A stretch of DNA of 23,316 bases from Candidatus Poseidonia alphae. GTDB taxonomy: Archaea > Thermoplasmatota > Poseidoniia > Poseidoniales > Poseidoniaceae. This document shows, piece after piece, positions 1-7,170 of this stretch. The notes under the pieces were generated by a model, which was not told where the DNA came from, did no database searches, and was given only the letters and a program-made list of their open reading frames with translations. A program made the translations under genes and the position numbers. Location of the stretch: NCBI GenBank assembly GCA_002505405.1, contig DAVD01000006.1, positions 1 through 23,316 of the forward strand, written 5' to 3'. Each line of letters begins with the position of its first letter. Positions within the stretch are counted from its first letter, which is position 1.

Positions 1-801
1 GAGGACATGATTCAACCGCTCTGCAGAGCCTTGAACATTCAACTCGTTGAACTTCCTCGTTCAAGCAGCGATGGTGGAAACATCATCAAACAGGCAACTC
101 CAAAACTGCAAGACGCATTGGTGGCCCGCAATCTCGCCCTTGCAGAAAACAAAGGACTTGATGTTTTGACCACTTGTGCTAGCAGCCACGCAATCATGTG
201 CAACACTGCACAAGACATGGCTCGAGATCCGGTCTACGCCAGTCAAATTAACAATCTCGTTGTTCGAACGTCCAACATTGAATACACAGGAGAATCCAAA
301 TCATGGCATCTTCTTCACTATCTTGTAGAAGAGATTGGGCTTGAGAAGATTCGAAATGCGGTAAAGAACCCATTGAAGATGAACGTTGCTGCTTACTACG
401 GCCCAGACATGCAACGTGAAGGTGCTTGCGGAAACGATGACCCGTTCATGCCGACTTACATGGAACAACTGTTCGAAGCACTCGGCGGTCATGCGGTTGA
501 CTACGATTCAAAATGCCAGAGTGTTGGGTCAACATCGGTTCTTAGTTTAGAAGATACATCACTCTCAATGACGGCAGCAGTACTCTCAGACGCTATTGAT
601 TCTGGGGCAGAACTCGTCGTGAGTGCATGCACCATCTCACACGTCAATTTGGATTCATATCAATCCAAAGCAGGTCGAGTTTCGGGGAAGAACACCATTG
701 TCCCGGTATGTCACCTTTCAGAAATTGTCGCATTCGCTTTAGGTTTCTATCCGGACCGCTTCGCTCAATTGCGAACTCGTGTACGTCTTATTGGCTCTTG
801 A
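1..801 (+). CDS. HdrB/SdhC(E)-like CCG-domain protein, 5' partial, cysteine-poor
   Basis: The reading frame is open to the window's first base, and the family's usual N-terminal PGCS-type segment is absent, so the true start lies upstream; the ATG at 7 is probably internal. The layout matches the CCG-domain family: heterodisulfide reductase subunit B and the membrane-associated subunit of type-E succinate dehydrogenase. Counting from that ATG, equivalents of the conserved blocks are SSSDGG (19-24), TTCASSH (55-61), YYGPD (130-134), SKCQSVGS (168-175), SACTISH (207-213) and a VCHLSEIVAFALG tail (234-246). In typical members these blocks carry CCG and CxxC cysteines that bind an iron-sulfur cluster; here most are Ser, Gly, Gln or Ile. 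A role as a subunit of a succinate dehydrogenase or Hdr-like complex is inference from the family, and its partners would lie upstream. The 3' end overlaps the convergent helicase gene by 14 bp. Confidence 0.72.
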   Translation, partial: EDMIQPLCRALNIQLVELPRSSSDGGNIIKQATPKLQDALVARNLALAENKGLDVLTTCASSHAIMCNTAQDMARDPVYASQINNLVVRTSNIEYTGESKSWHLLHYLVEEIGLEKIRNAVKNPLKMNVAAYYGPDMQREGACGNDDPFMPTYMEQLFEALGGHAVDYDSKCQSVGSTSVLSLEDTSLSMTAAVLSDAIDSGAELVVSACTISHVNLDSYQSKAGRVSGKNTIVPVCHLSEIVAFALGFYPDRFAQLRTRVRLIGS

Positions 802-3409
802 TGTGGTTGTTTTCCTTCAGGAGTTCAAGAACTCGCTGGGCAACCTCTTCGGTGCATCCACTCTGTTTGATGAGCACATCTTCTGTTGCCGTGAATAACG
901 CTCCTATGTGCGGTGAAAATGCATTCATGGTTTGCCGTTCCTCTTCGCCGACCCCACCAAGTTGGGACAGGGCGTGCTCATAACACCGGTGAAGTTGTTG
1001 TTGTGCGCTTTCGAGCCATGGGTGAGGCGCTTCGGATTCAACCAAGAGTTGATCGATTTCATGTGCTGCTTCGTCCATAATCGTTTTCAACTCTTTTCCG
1101 GATAGAATTTCAGAATTGGCCATCTTATGAAATTCCTCCAACAAATCCTGTTCTCTTTGGGTTGCAATAGAAACGAAATGAGCCGTTTCCATTGCATCTT
1201 TTGTCATCATCACCGGAATCCCCATGTCGAGTGTGATGTGAGCCAATGCTCCAAGGACGGCATTTGGATGAAGGGCATAGCCGGTGTCGCCTCCGGTCTC
1301 AATCAATAGCATTGGTCGAGAAGCGCTTGCTCGTAGGCTTCGACATTGGCTAAGGAGTCTGCCGTCCTTAATTGAAGCCAATAAATCCCTCGCAGTCTTT
1401 CGTTCTATAAGGATCCGCTCGGAGATACGAAGGTCTCCGTGAGGGAGGTGTGTAAGCCGTGTCTTGAACCCAAGGCTCGCCAAATACGAAGGTAAAGTGG
1501 AATTCATTTCTCGGTGATCAATGAGAATTTCATGACCGTGTCCATCAACGGAACTGAGTGAATAAATTTCTTCATCTGCTGCATTTAGTACGACGGAAAT
1601 CGTTTGTTCGCTGATTCTTGGCACCTCCGAATCGGGTTCAGGGGTTTTGAGAAATGAATCCAATCCCATTTGCTCCTTTGGGCGCCGTTGCATTGGAGTC
1701 AGAGGTGGCGCAGTTCTCGGTATGTGCTTCCGCCCTCCCTTAGCCACCAAATTTGTTCGTTGGAGTTGGTCGTTTTCTTCCGGTTTGTGGAGTTCAGTTT
1801 CTCGGTTAAGAAACACTACCGCAGGCAGCGTCTCCTCACCGTCAACGACTTGAAAGAAATCCAATAGGCCTGATAAATCTCCATATTCCTTCAAGAGTTT
1901 TTTCTGACGAACCAACTTGTCAACCAATCGGTGCATGTTCTTCTCTTGATGCTTGGAGGCAGAATGGATGTAGACATCACGGGTTTCTTTTGTGATCAAT
2001 ACATGAACGGAACCTGCACGCTGACGTGCAGTTCTTCCTCGTCGTTGAATCGCACGTATGGCACTCGGGACCGGTTCGTAAAGAATGACGAGGTCAGCTG
2101 CTGGAACATCCAATCCTTCTTCTCCAACTGAGGTGGCGACAAGAACATTGATCTCTCCATCTCTAAAACGCTTTAATTGGGCCAACTGTTGTTTTTGAGT
2201 CATTCCTTTTTGTGCCCCACGCGAGGATTGGCCAATGAATTGGTCGGGTTTGAGCCCTTCAATTGAACTTAATCGGGTGACGAGATTGCTTACTGTGTCT
2301 CTAAATTCGGTGAAAACGAGAATTTTTCCATCCGGCTTCCGTCCGATTTCATCGATCACAAGACGTTCTACAACCGAGGTTTTGGGATGTAATTCTTCAA
2401 TGTCCGCCAGTGATTTGCGCAGTTCATGAATCACAGGAAGAGCGAGCAAGCGATTGGTTTTCCTTCCTTCACGCCCCTCTATTTCGGCACGCTCTAAGAA
2501 CGAGCGAGCTACATCCGTGCCTTGTGTTTTGAGAAGATTGACAAGCATGTGCATCCGGCGCAAATCAGCCACCCTTCGAGCAGCATCGTATCCACGAACG
2601 TCTCGTTGCTGTATGGCGCGACTTGCCCGCAACTGTGCTTTTTCGATATCACCGGACGAAACATGTTCTTTGGGGGCAAGGAAGCCGAGTTGTTGCAAAT
2701 GCTTCACTTCGGATGAAAAATGAGCTTCCAGGGGAGTGATGAGGACACTGAGTGCAGGGGGGAGGTCAATGAATTCTTCATGGATGTTCATGTCCACGTC
2801 AAAGGGTTTGACGAGGGGCTCATCTCGTTTTGAAACATCAAGTTGATTGACACCAAGGTTTCTCTGGACGTCTTCAATGTGTTGTGAATTCGAGCCAGGG
2901 CTTGCTGTTGCAGCTAAGACGCGACCATCGCTTCGGGCTCTGCGGAACAGTTTTCCAACTTGTGCATATGCATGATTTCCAGTAGCATGATGTGCTTCAT
3001 CAACAATGAGGAGCCCGACTTCCATGAGGTCGATGGTGCCGCTTTGAGCATCGTTTCGGATGACCTGTGGAGTTGCCATCAGGATTCTCGCCTGCTCCCA
3101 CAACGTTTTCCGTTTAGCAGGGGCCGTCTCGCCTGTATAGGCGATAATGTGCTCGTTTGGTAGATTGAGGTATTGCTGGGCCATACTCCTTTGCTGGTCA
3201 ACCAAACCGGTTGTTGGGGCGATGAGAATGATCTTTTCAGCCCCCTTGCGCAGGTATTCGGCCATTACCATCCACTCTACGGCAGTTTTACCAAATCCCG
3301 TGGGCATTACCATCAAGGTTGATGCGGAGAGGCACCGTTCAAGGGAGCGGATTTGGTATGCCCTTGCCTCAACACCGTCGTGTAGGAACGGATGTTGGAC
3401 GGTAGGCAT
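788..3409 (-). CDS. hef: Hef-type (FANCM/XPF) helicase-nuclease
   Basis: This 873-residue protein is predicted to remodel and cut stalled or branched replication forks. The N-terminal half is a superfamily 2 helicase: Walker A PTGFGKT (36-42), DEAH (137-140), TASP (168-171), the SVGEEGLDVP block (427-436) and motif VI QRRGRTARQR (455-464). A low-complexity linker (about 530-600) contains QMGLDSFL (580-587), which resembles a PCNA-binding box. The ERCC4 nuclease domain follows, with IDHRE (630-634), GD (658-659) and the catalytic signature ERKTARD (669-675), all acidic and basic active-site residues present. A degenerate tandem helix-hairpin-helix region lies at about 816-865. Length and order match archaeal Hef. 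The start at 3409 is preceded by a purine-rich GTAGGGG. It diverges from the ribosomal operon and probably shares its promoter region. Confidence 0.93.
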   Translation of the reverse strand: MPTVQHPFLHDGVEARAYQIRSLERCLSASTLMVMPTGFGKTAVEWMVMAEYLRKGAEKIILIAPTTGLVDQQRSMAQQYLNLPNEHIIAYTGETAPAKRKTLWEQARILMATPQVIRNDAQSGTIDLMEVGLLIVDEAHHATGNHAYAQVGKLFRRARSDGRVLAATASPGSNSQHIEDVQRNLGVNQLDVSKRDEPLVKPFDVDMNIHEEFIDLPPALSVLITPLEAHFSSEVKHLQQLGFLAPKEHVSSGDIEKAQLRASRAIQQRDVRGYDAARRVADLRRMHMLVNLLKTQGTDVARSFLERAEIEGREGRKTNRLLALPVIHELRKSLADIEELHPKTSVVERLVIDEIGRKPDGKILVFTEFRDTVSNLVTRLSSIEGLKPDQFIGQSSRGAQKGMTQKQQLAQLKRFRDGEINVLVATSVGEEGLDVPAADLVILYEPVPSAIRAIQRRGRTARQRAGSVHVLITKETRDVYIHSASKHQEKNMHRLVDKLVRQKKLLKEYGDLSGLLDFFQVVDGEETLPAVVFLNRETELHKPEENDQLQRTNLVAKGGRKHIPRTAPPLTPMQRRPKEQMGLDSFLKTPEPDSEVPRISEQTISVVLNAADEEIYSLSSVDGHGHEILIDHREMNSTLPSYLASLGFKTRLTHLPHGDLRISERILIERKTARDLLASIKDGRLLSQCRSLRASASRPMLLIETGGDTGYALHPNAVLGALAHITLDMGIPVMMTKDAMETAHFVSIATQREQDLLEEFHKMANSEILSGKELKTIMDEAAHEIDQLLVESEAPHPWLESAQQQLHRCYEHALSQLGGVGEEERQTMNAFSPHIGALFTATEDVLIKQSGCTEEVAQRVLELLKENNHIKSQ

Positions 3410-3481
3410 TGCCCCTACTTCCCGTCAAGGGTTCAAAAGGATGATGTGGAGAGAAGATGATAACTGAAAGTGTCGGCGCCC

Positions 3482-3516
3482 TGATTTTTCAAATCAAAAG
3501 GTTTGAAGACCTTCAA
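3482..3516. repeat. two short inverted repeats in the hef upstream region
   Basis: TGATTT (3482-3487) and AAATCA (3491-3496) form a perfect 6-bp inverted repeat with a 3-nt centre. TTGAAG (3503-3508) and CTTCAA (3511-3516) form a second with a 2-nt centre. Both lie between the hef start codon and the divergent TATA element, so they would fall in the hef 5' untranslated region. They could be an operator or small hairpins; short AT-rich palindromes also arise by chance. Confidence 0.35.
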
Positions 3517-3559
3517 TTCCAATGGCGTCACACGCATCCCCCTCGTGTGCCGGACCGAA

Positions 3560-3573
3560 CCGCATATATACGG
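3560..3573. promoter_or_regulatory. near-palindromic TATA element, probable bidirectional promoter
   Basis: CCGCATATATACGG is symmetric at 12 of 14 positions, with an ATATAT core at 3564-3569. It is preceded on the plus strand by CCGAAC, resembling an archaeal BRE. It lies about 160 bp from the hef start on the minus strand and about 190 bp from the L3 start on the plus strand, in a stretch without genes. TBP can bind such a symmetric core in either direction, so one element could serve both genes. The expected plus-strand transcript start is near 3592 and the minus-strand start near 3542; neither is shown by sequence alone. Confidence 0.5.
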
Positions 3574-3589
3574 GAGGTAAGTCGGAGGG

Positions 3590-3745
3590 TTGCTCAAAGG
3601 TGAGTAGCCAGACACACTGGGCCATCCCCCGAGGATCCCAACTGGCCTTTTCCCCACTCGTGGGAACGGGACTCCGTGTCACGGCTTCGACACTGTATGT
3701 GCCCTCGTACGCCCCTTCGGTGGGGCCAATTCGTTGTAGAAAATA
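3590..3745 (+). other. hairpin-rich leader of the ribosomal-protein operon (candidate structured RNA)
   Basis: The 351-nt space between hef and L3 holds no convincing gene. Its distal half, downstream of the TATA element, is GC-rich and contains successive potential hairpins: CTCA/TGAG (3593-3596/3601-3604), GGCCA/TGGCC (3620-3624/3643-3647), CCCA-CTCG-TGGG (3653-3664), ACGG/CCGT (3666-3669/3674-3677), GTGTC/GACAC (3676-3680/3689-3693; alternative to the previous one) and GCCCC/GGGGC (3711-3715/3722-3726). It lacks the conserved signatures of SRP RNA or tRNA that I would recognise. It could be an autoregulatory leader bound by a ribosomal protein, or simply a GC-rich untranslated region. Confidence 0.4.
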
Positions 3746-3747
3746 AT

Positions 3748-3752
3748 GGAGG
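3748..3752 (+). promoter_or_regulatory. Shine-Dalgarno GGAGG that sets the L3 start
   Basis: GGAGG ends 8 nt before the ATG at 3761. An in-frame ATG at 3746 overlaps this motif and so cannot use it, which favours 3761 as the L3 start. Confidence 0.8.
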
Positions 3753-3760
3753 AATCCAAG

Positions 3761-4780
3761 ATGGCAAAACGAAACCACCCACGCCGTGGATCGATGGCGT
3801 TCAGCCCGCGCAAGCGAGCGAGCCGCACATTCGGACACGTCAAGTCGTGGCCCACAACCGATGCAAGCGAAGTCCGAGTGCAAGGATTTGCTGGCTGGAA
3901 AGCCGGCATGACCCACATTTTGGCTCGTGATTTAAACCCCCGAAGTACCTCTGCAGGACAAGAAGTTCGCGTTCCTGTGACTGTCGTTGAATGCCCAAAG
4001 ATGCGCATTCTCGGCGTCCGTGGCTACCAGATGACCCCCTACGGCAAGCAAGCTGCAGGCGAAGTTTGGGCCGACGCAGAGAAGATTACTGAAGCATTCC
4101 CCGAACTCTTCAAGAGAGTTCCAACACGAAAGGTGCACGACGCAACCAAGCATATGGAAAACCTGGTCAATGCAGACCTTTGCGAAATTCGCCTGATCGT
4201 ATCCACTCAACCAGGAGCACTTGCAAGTGTTTCTACCAAGGTCCCCGACGTTATGGAGATGGGATTGGACGGAGGTTCCTTTGAAGACCAACTCAACTGG
4301 GCCAGCGAACACATGGGCGAAGAATACTCCTTTGCTGATGCATTTGAAGAAGGTATCCTTACCGACATTGTTGCGGTTACTAAAGGATACGGATGGCAAG
4401 GTGTTATCAAGCGATTTGGTGGAAAACTTCAATCACACAAGAACTCAAAGAAACGCCGACAGCACGGAAACATGGGTGCCTTCGGTGACGGGTATGTTCG
4501 AAAGACCATCCGTCAAGGTGGTCAAACTGGATACCACCAGCGAACAGAGTACAACAAGCGCATCTTGCGAGTTGCCAACCCTGAAGATCATTCGATTACA
4601 CCGTCCGGTGGTTTCCTCCACTACGGCGAAGTCAAGTCCGATTACATCCTCGTTAAGGGAAGTGTCCCTGGGCCTGCAAAGCGTCTTATTCGATTCCGAG
4701 ACGCAACCCGTGGTTCAGACCGCACACTTCATGATTACGAAATCACCTATGTCAGCACGGCATCAAAGCAGGGGGCCTGA
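3761..4780 (+). CDS. rpl3: 50S ribosomal protein L3 (uL3)
   Basis: First gene of the operon; 339 residues, normal for archaeal/eukaryotic uL3. The N-terminus MAKRNHPRRGSMAFSPRKRA is the archaeal signature, and the segment around HKNSKKRRQHGNMGAFGDGY with the following GQTGYHQRTEYNKRI corresponds to the conserved loop reaching toward the peptidyl transferase centre. uL3 is an early-assembling protein that shapes the 3' domain of 23S rRNA. I take 3761 rather than the in-frame ATG at 3746 because the GGAGG at 3748-3752 is correctly spaced only for 3761 and because family members begin MAKR/K. L4 starts 2 nt after the stop. It is expected to be transcribed from the TATA element near 3565. Confidence 0.96.
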   Translation: MAKRNHPRRGSMAFSPRKRASRTFGHVKSWPTTDASEVRVQGFAGWKAGMTHILARDLNPRSTSAGQEVRVPVTVVECPKMRILGVRGYQMTPYGKQAAGEVWADAEKITEAFPELFKRVPTRKVHDATKHMENLVNADLCEIRLIVSTQPGALASVSTKVPDVMEMGLDGGSFEDQLNWASEHMGEEYSFADAFEEGILTDIVAVTKGYGWQGVIKRFGGKLQSHKNSKKRRQHGNMGAFGDGYVRKTIRQGGQTGYHQRTEYNKRILRVANPEDHSITPSGGFLHYGEVKSDYILVKGSVPGPAKRLIRFRDATRGSDRTLHDYEITYVSTASKQGA

Positions 4781-4782
4781 AG

Positions 4783-5664
4783 ATGAAGGTCGCTGTAAAG
4801 GATATCGTGAATACCATTACTCAAGACGAGTTGGATGCAGGAAAACTTACTGTGCTCTTTGATGTTGAAGTTTCAGAAGGTTCCAAGATGACCCTTCCTA
4901 AAGCGTTCAGCACCGAAATCCGAGAGGACTTGGTTAAACTTGCAGTTGCATCCAGTCGTGCGAATCGCCGACAACCCTACGGTTCCCGTCCTCATATCGG
5001 TAAGCGAAAGCCCATGTCCGGTATGAAGCACTCCGTCGAATGGTGGGGCAAGGGCCGTGGTGTATCTCGTATCTTGCGACGCACAGGACAGCGCCGTGGT
5101 GCCCAAAACCCGCACACATTGGGTGGTCGCCGAGCTCACGGACCAAAGGTCGAGAAAGATTGGTCCCGCAAACTCAACCAAAAAGAACGCCAAGCCGCTC
5201 GTGACTCAGCTCTTGCAGCAACGGTATCTATGGAAACCGTATCTGCTCGGGGTCACCGATTTGACGAAGATGTAGAGCACCTTCCAATCATTCTTGGAAA
5301 CTACTCCGAAGTCGTTGATGGCAAGACCACTGAATACGACATTGAATCCTTCAACCATGGCTCAGCAACCCGAAAGGCTGCGGCCATCTTTGAACAACTC
5401 GGATTGGGCCCAGACCTTGACCGTGCCCGAAGCGGCCGAAAGATTCGTGCCGGTAAGGCCACCATGCGTGGACGTGTCCACAAAACTCCTAAGTCGGTTC
5501 TCTTGGTTGTCAAGGAAAAGGCTGGACTCGCAAAGGCCGTACGCAACCTACCCGGTGTTGACGTCGTCGCAGCTAAGGATCTCTGTGCAGAGGACCTTGC
5601 TCCTGGTGGCGCCCTTGGTCGGCTGACCGTCTTTACGAAATCTGCTTTGGAGGCAATGAACTGA
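4783..5664 (+). CDS. rpl4: 50S ribosomal protein L4 (uL4)
   Basis: uL4 of 293 residues, longer than the roughly 250-265 usual in archaea. Archaeal/eukaryotic uL4 blocks are visible: SRANRRQPYGSRPHIGKRKP, the exit-tunnel loop with SVEWWGKGRGVSRI and GRRAHGPKVEKDW, and the C-terminal segment LVVKEKAGLAKAVRNLPGV followed by LTVFTKSALEAMN. The protein lines the peptide exit tunnel through its extended loop. The start lies 2 nt after L3, with a GGGGG tract inside the L3 tail. In bacteria L4 represses its own operon; whether it does so here through the upstream leader is open. The extra length is spread in the middle, around an acidic segment (DFDEDVEHL-like region near 160-190). Confidence 0.95.
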   Translation: MKVAVKDIVNTITQDELDAGKLTVLFDVEVSEGSKMTLPKAFSTEIREDLVKLAVASSRANRRQPYGSRPHIGKRKPMSGMKHSVEWWGKGRGVSRILRRTGQRRGAQNPHTLGGRRAHGPKVEKDWSRKLNQKERQAARDSALAATVSMETVSARGHRFDEDVEHLPIILGNYSEVVDGKTTEYDIESFNHGSATRKAAAIFEQLGLGPDLDRARSGRKIRAGKATMRGRVHKTPKSVLLVVKEKAGLAKAVRNLPGVDVVAAKDLCAEDLAPGGALGRLTVFTKSALEAMN

Positions 5665-5673
5665 GGTGATATC

Positions 5674-5931
5674 ATGAACGCATACGACATAATCATTCAA
5701 CCATGGCTCACTGAGAAGTCCATGGAAGCTCGAACGACCGAGCAACGCCTTGAATTCATTGTTCGCCGAAGTGCAACAAAGTCCCAAATCGCACGTGCTG
5801 TTGAAACCATCTTCGATGTTGAAGTCGCTAAGGTCAATGTACGTAACTCAAAGCACGGCAAGCATGCATCAGTCAAGCTTGCTGAAGGCTATGACGCAGA
5901 AGACGCTGCTATGCGTCTAGGAGCATTCTGA
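5674..5931 (+). CDS. rpl23: 50S ribosomal protein L23 (uL23)
   Basis: uL23 of 85 residues, the usual archaeal size. It shows the family frame: PWLTEKSMEARTTEQRLEF at the start, then SATKSQIARAVETIFDVEV and KVNVRNSKHGKHASVKL. It sits at the polypeptide exit and is the main docking site for SRP and the translocon, which fits SecY being the last gene of the operon. The start ATG is preceded by TGAGGTGAT (5662-5670), in which the L4 stop codon forms the 5' end of the Shine-Dalgarno sequence. Confidence 0.95.
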   Translation: MNAYDIIIQPWLTEKSMEARTTEQRLEFIVRRSATKSQIARAVETIFDVEVAKVNVRNSKHGKHASVKLAEGYDAEDAAMRLGAF

Positions 5932-5942
5932 GGTGATTTATC

Positions 5943-6659
5943 ATGGGTAAGAGAATTCGAGCACAACGAAAAGGTTCCTCACCACGGTACCGCGTGGCGA
6001 GCCACCGATTCCCTGGAAAGAACCGCATGCCTCGTGACAAAGACGTGGTTTGTGAAATTACAGAACTGGTTCACAGTCCTGTTCACAGCGCCCCCCTCGC
6101 ACGTATGAAGACACCGGATGGTGACACAACACTGGTTGCAGCTACCGAAGGGATTTCCATCGGCAGCAAAATCGCAATCGGTGACAATGTTGCCCTGCGT
6201 CCTGGGAACATTACCGAAATCGGTAACATTCCTGAAGGAACCGCCATCAACAATCTTGAACTACGCCCCGGCGACGGTGGAAAGGTTGCTCGATCTGCAG
6301 GCAATTCCTGTATGGTTGAGGCACGTGTTGGAGATATGGTGCGCATTCGTCTGCCTTCTGGTTCCCTCAAGGAACTGTCGACCAAGTGCCGAGCCACCAT
6401 CGGTGTGCTCGCTGGCCACGGTCGTGAGGAGATGCCTCTCCGAACTGCTGGTGCAGCATACTACAAGGCGAAGGCCCGTGGTAAGCTTTACCCGCACGTT
6501 TCTGGTGTCGCAATGAATCCAGTGGACCACCCGCACGGTGGTGGAAACCACCAAGCTGTTCACGGACCGAACTCCGTCGCTCGTGGTACGCCACCGGGTG
6601 CTAAGGTTGGTTTGATCGCACCGAGCCGTACTGGCCGAGGACGAGGTAAGAAAATTTGA
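5943..6659 (+). CDS. rpl2: 50S ribosomal protein L2 (uL2)
   Basis: uL2 of 238 residues, typical of archaea. It begins MGKRIRAQRKG and contains the C-terminal signature VAMNPVDHPHGGGNHQ, including the universally conserved histidine region that contacts the peptidyl transferase centre, followed by SVARGTPPGAKVGLIAPSRTGRGRG. uL2 is required for subunit association and for catalytic-centre assembly. TGAGGTGAT (5929-5937) overlaps the L23 stop and serves as ribosome binding site 5 nt before the start. Confidence 0.97.
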   Translation: MGKRIRAQRKGSSPRYRVASHRFPGKNRMPRDKDVVCEITELVHSPVHSAPLARMKTPDGDTTLVAATEGISIGSKIAIGDNVALRPGNITEIGNIPEGTAINNLELRPGDGGKVARSAGNSCMVEARVGDMVRIRLPSGSLKELSTKCRATIGVLAGHGREEMPLRTAGAAYYKAKARGKLYPHVSGVAMNPVDHPHGGGNHQAVHGPNSVARGTPPGAKVGLIAPSRTGRGRGKKI

Positions 6660-6670
6660 GGTGATGATGT

Positions 6671-7159
6671 ATGGCACGTAAGAAGAAGTCCTTTATGACC
6701 CCCAAAGCAAGCCGACGTAAGGCACGTAAGCGCCTATCAACCACGTCAGCACGAGTCAAGAAAGAATTCACATACCGCGGATTCACTCTTGAGCAACTCG
6801 AAGCCATGCCCCTATGGCCTGACGAGAGCAGCGAAGACTACATTGTTGGTCTTCTGCCTTCCCGAGCCCGTCGCAGCATGGGCCGTGGAATGTCTGTGGA
6901 AAACGAGCATTTCCTTGCTCGCATGAACCGATCAGGTAGCCGTACCATGCGTACGCACCGCCGAGACATGCCGATTCTTCCACAATTCGTCGGTCGACGT
7001 ATCGCCATTTACAACGGACAGCATTTCGTTGAGGTCGAAGTCAAACCAGAGATGATTGGACATTATCTCGGTGAATTTGCTGTGACACGCCGTGGCGTAG
7101 CGCACAGTGGACCCGGTGTCGGTGCAACCAAATCGTCAAAGCACGTTCCATTGAAGTGA
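6671..7159 (+). CDS. rps19: 30S ribosomal protein S19 (uS19)
   Basis: uS19 of 162 residues, slightly longer than most archaeal homologues (about 130-150). The archaeal N-terminal extension rich in Lys/Arg is present (MARKKKSFMTPKASRRKARK), then YRGFTLEQLEAMPL and the conserved RNA-binding C-terminal part with RTHRRDMPILPQFVGRRIAIYNG and GEFAVTRRGVAHSGPGVGATKSS. It binds the 30S head next to S13. The Shine-Dalgarno TGAGGTGAT (6657-6665) overlaps the L2 stop codon. Confidence 0.96.
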   Translation: MARKKKSFMTPKASRRKARKRLSTTSARVKKEFTYRGFTLEQLEAMPLWPDESSEDYIVGLLPSRARRSMGRGMSVENEHFLARMNRSGSRTMRTHRRDMPILPQFVGRRIAIYNGQHFVEVEVKPEMIGHYLGEFAVTRRGVAHSGPGVGATKSSKHVPLK

Positions 7160-7170
7160 GGTGAAAAGAT

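Noticed and set aside
788..801. Frameshift between the HdrB-like gene and the helicase gene
   Set aside because: The 14-bp overlap is between convergent genes; both have complete ends, so no fusion or frameshift is implied.
3572..3760. RNase P RNA or SRP RNA in the spacer, suggested by GAGGTAAGTCGGAG
   Set aside because: The resemblance to the RNase P GAGGAAAGUC block is partial, the distal conserved ACAGAA-type element is missing, and the space is too short. No SRP-type GGAAGGGAGCA motif is present.
3494..3916. Minus-strand open frames of 60-140 residues across the hef-L3 spacer and L3 start
   Set aside because: They run into the L3 gene in antisense, have low-complexity or shadow-like products, lack ribosome binding sites and match nothing I recognise. 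The plus-strand L3 is certain.
3932..4432. 166-residue antisense frame inside L3
   Set aside because: A codon-bias shadow of L3, with no start signal or family features.
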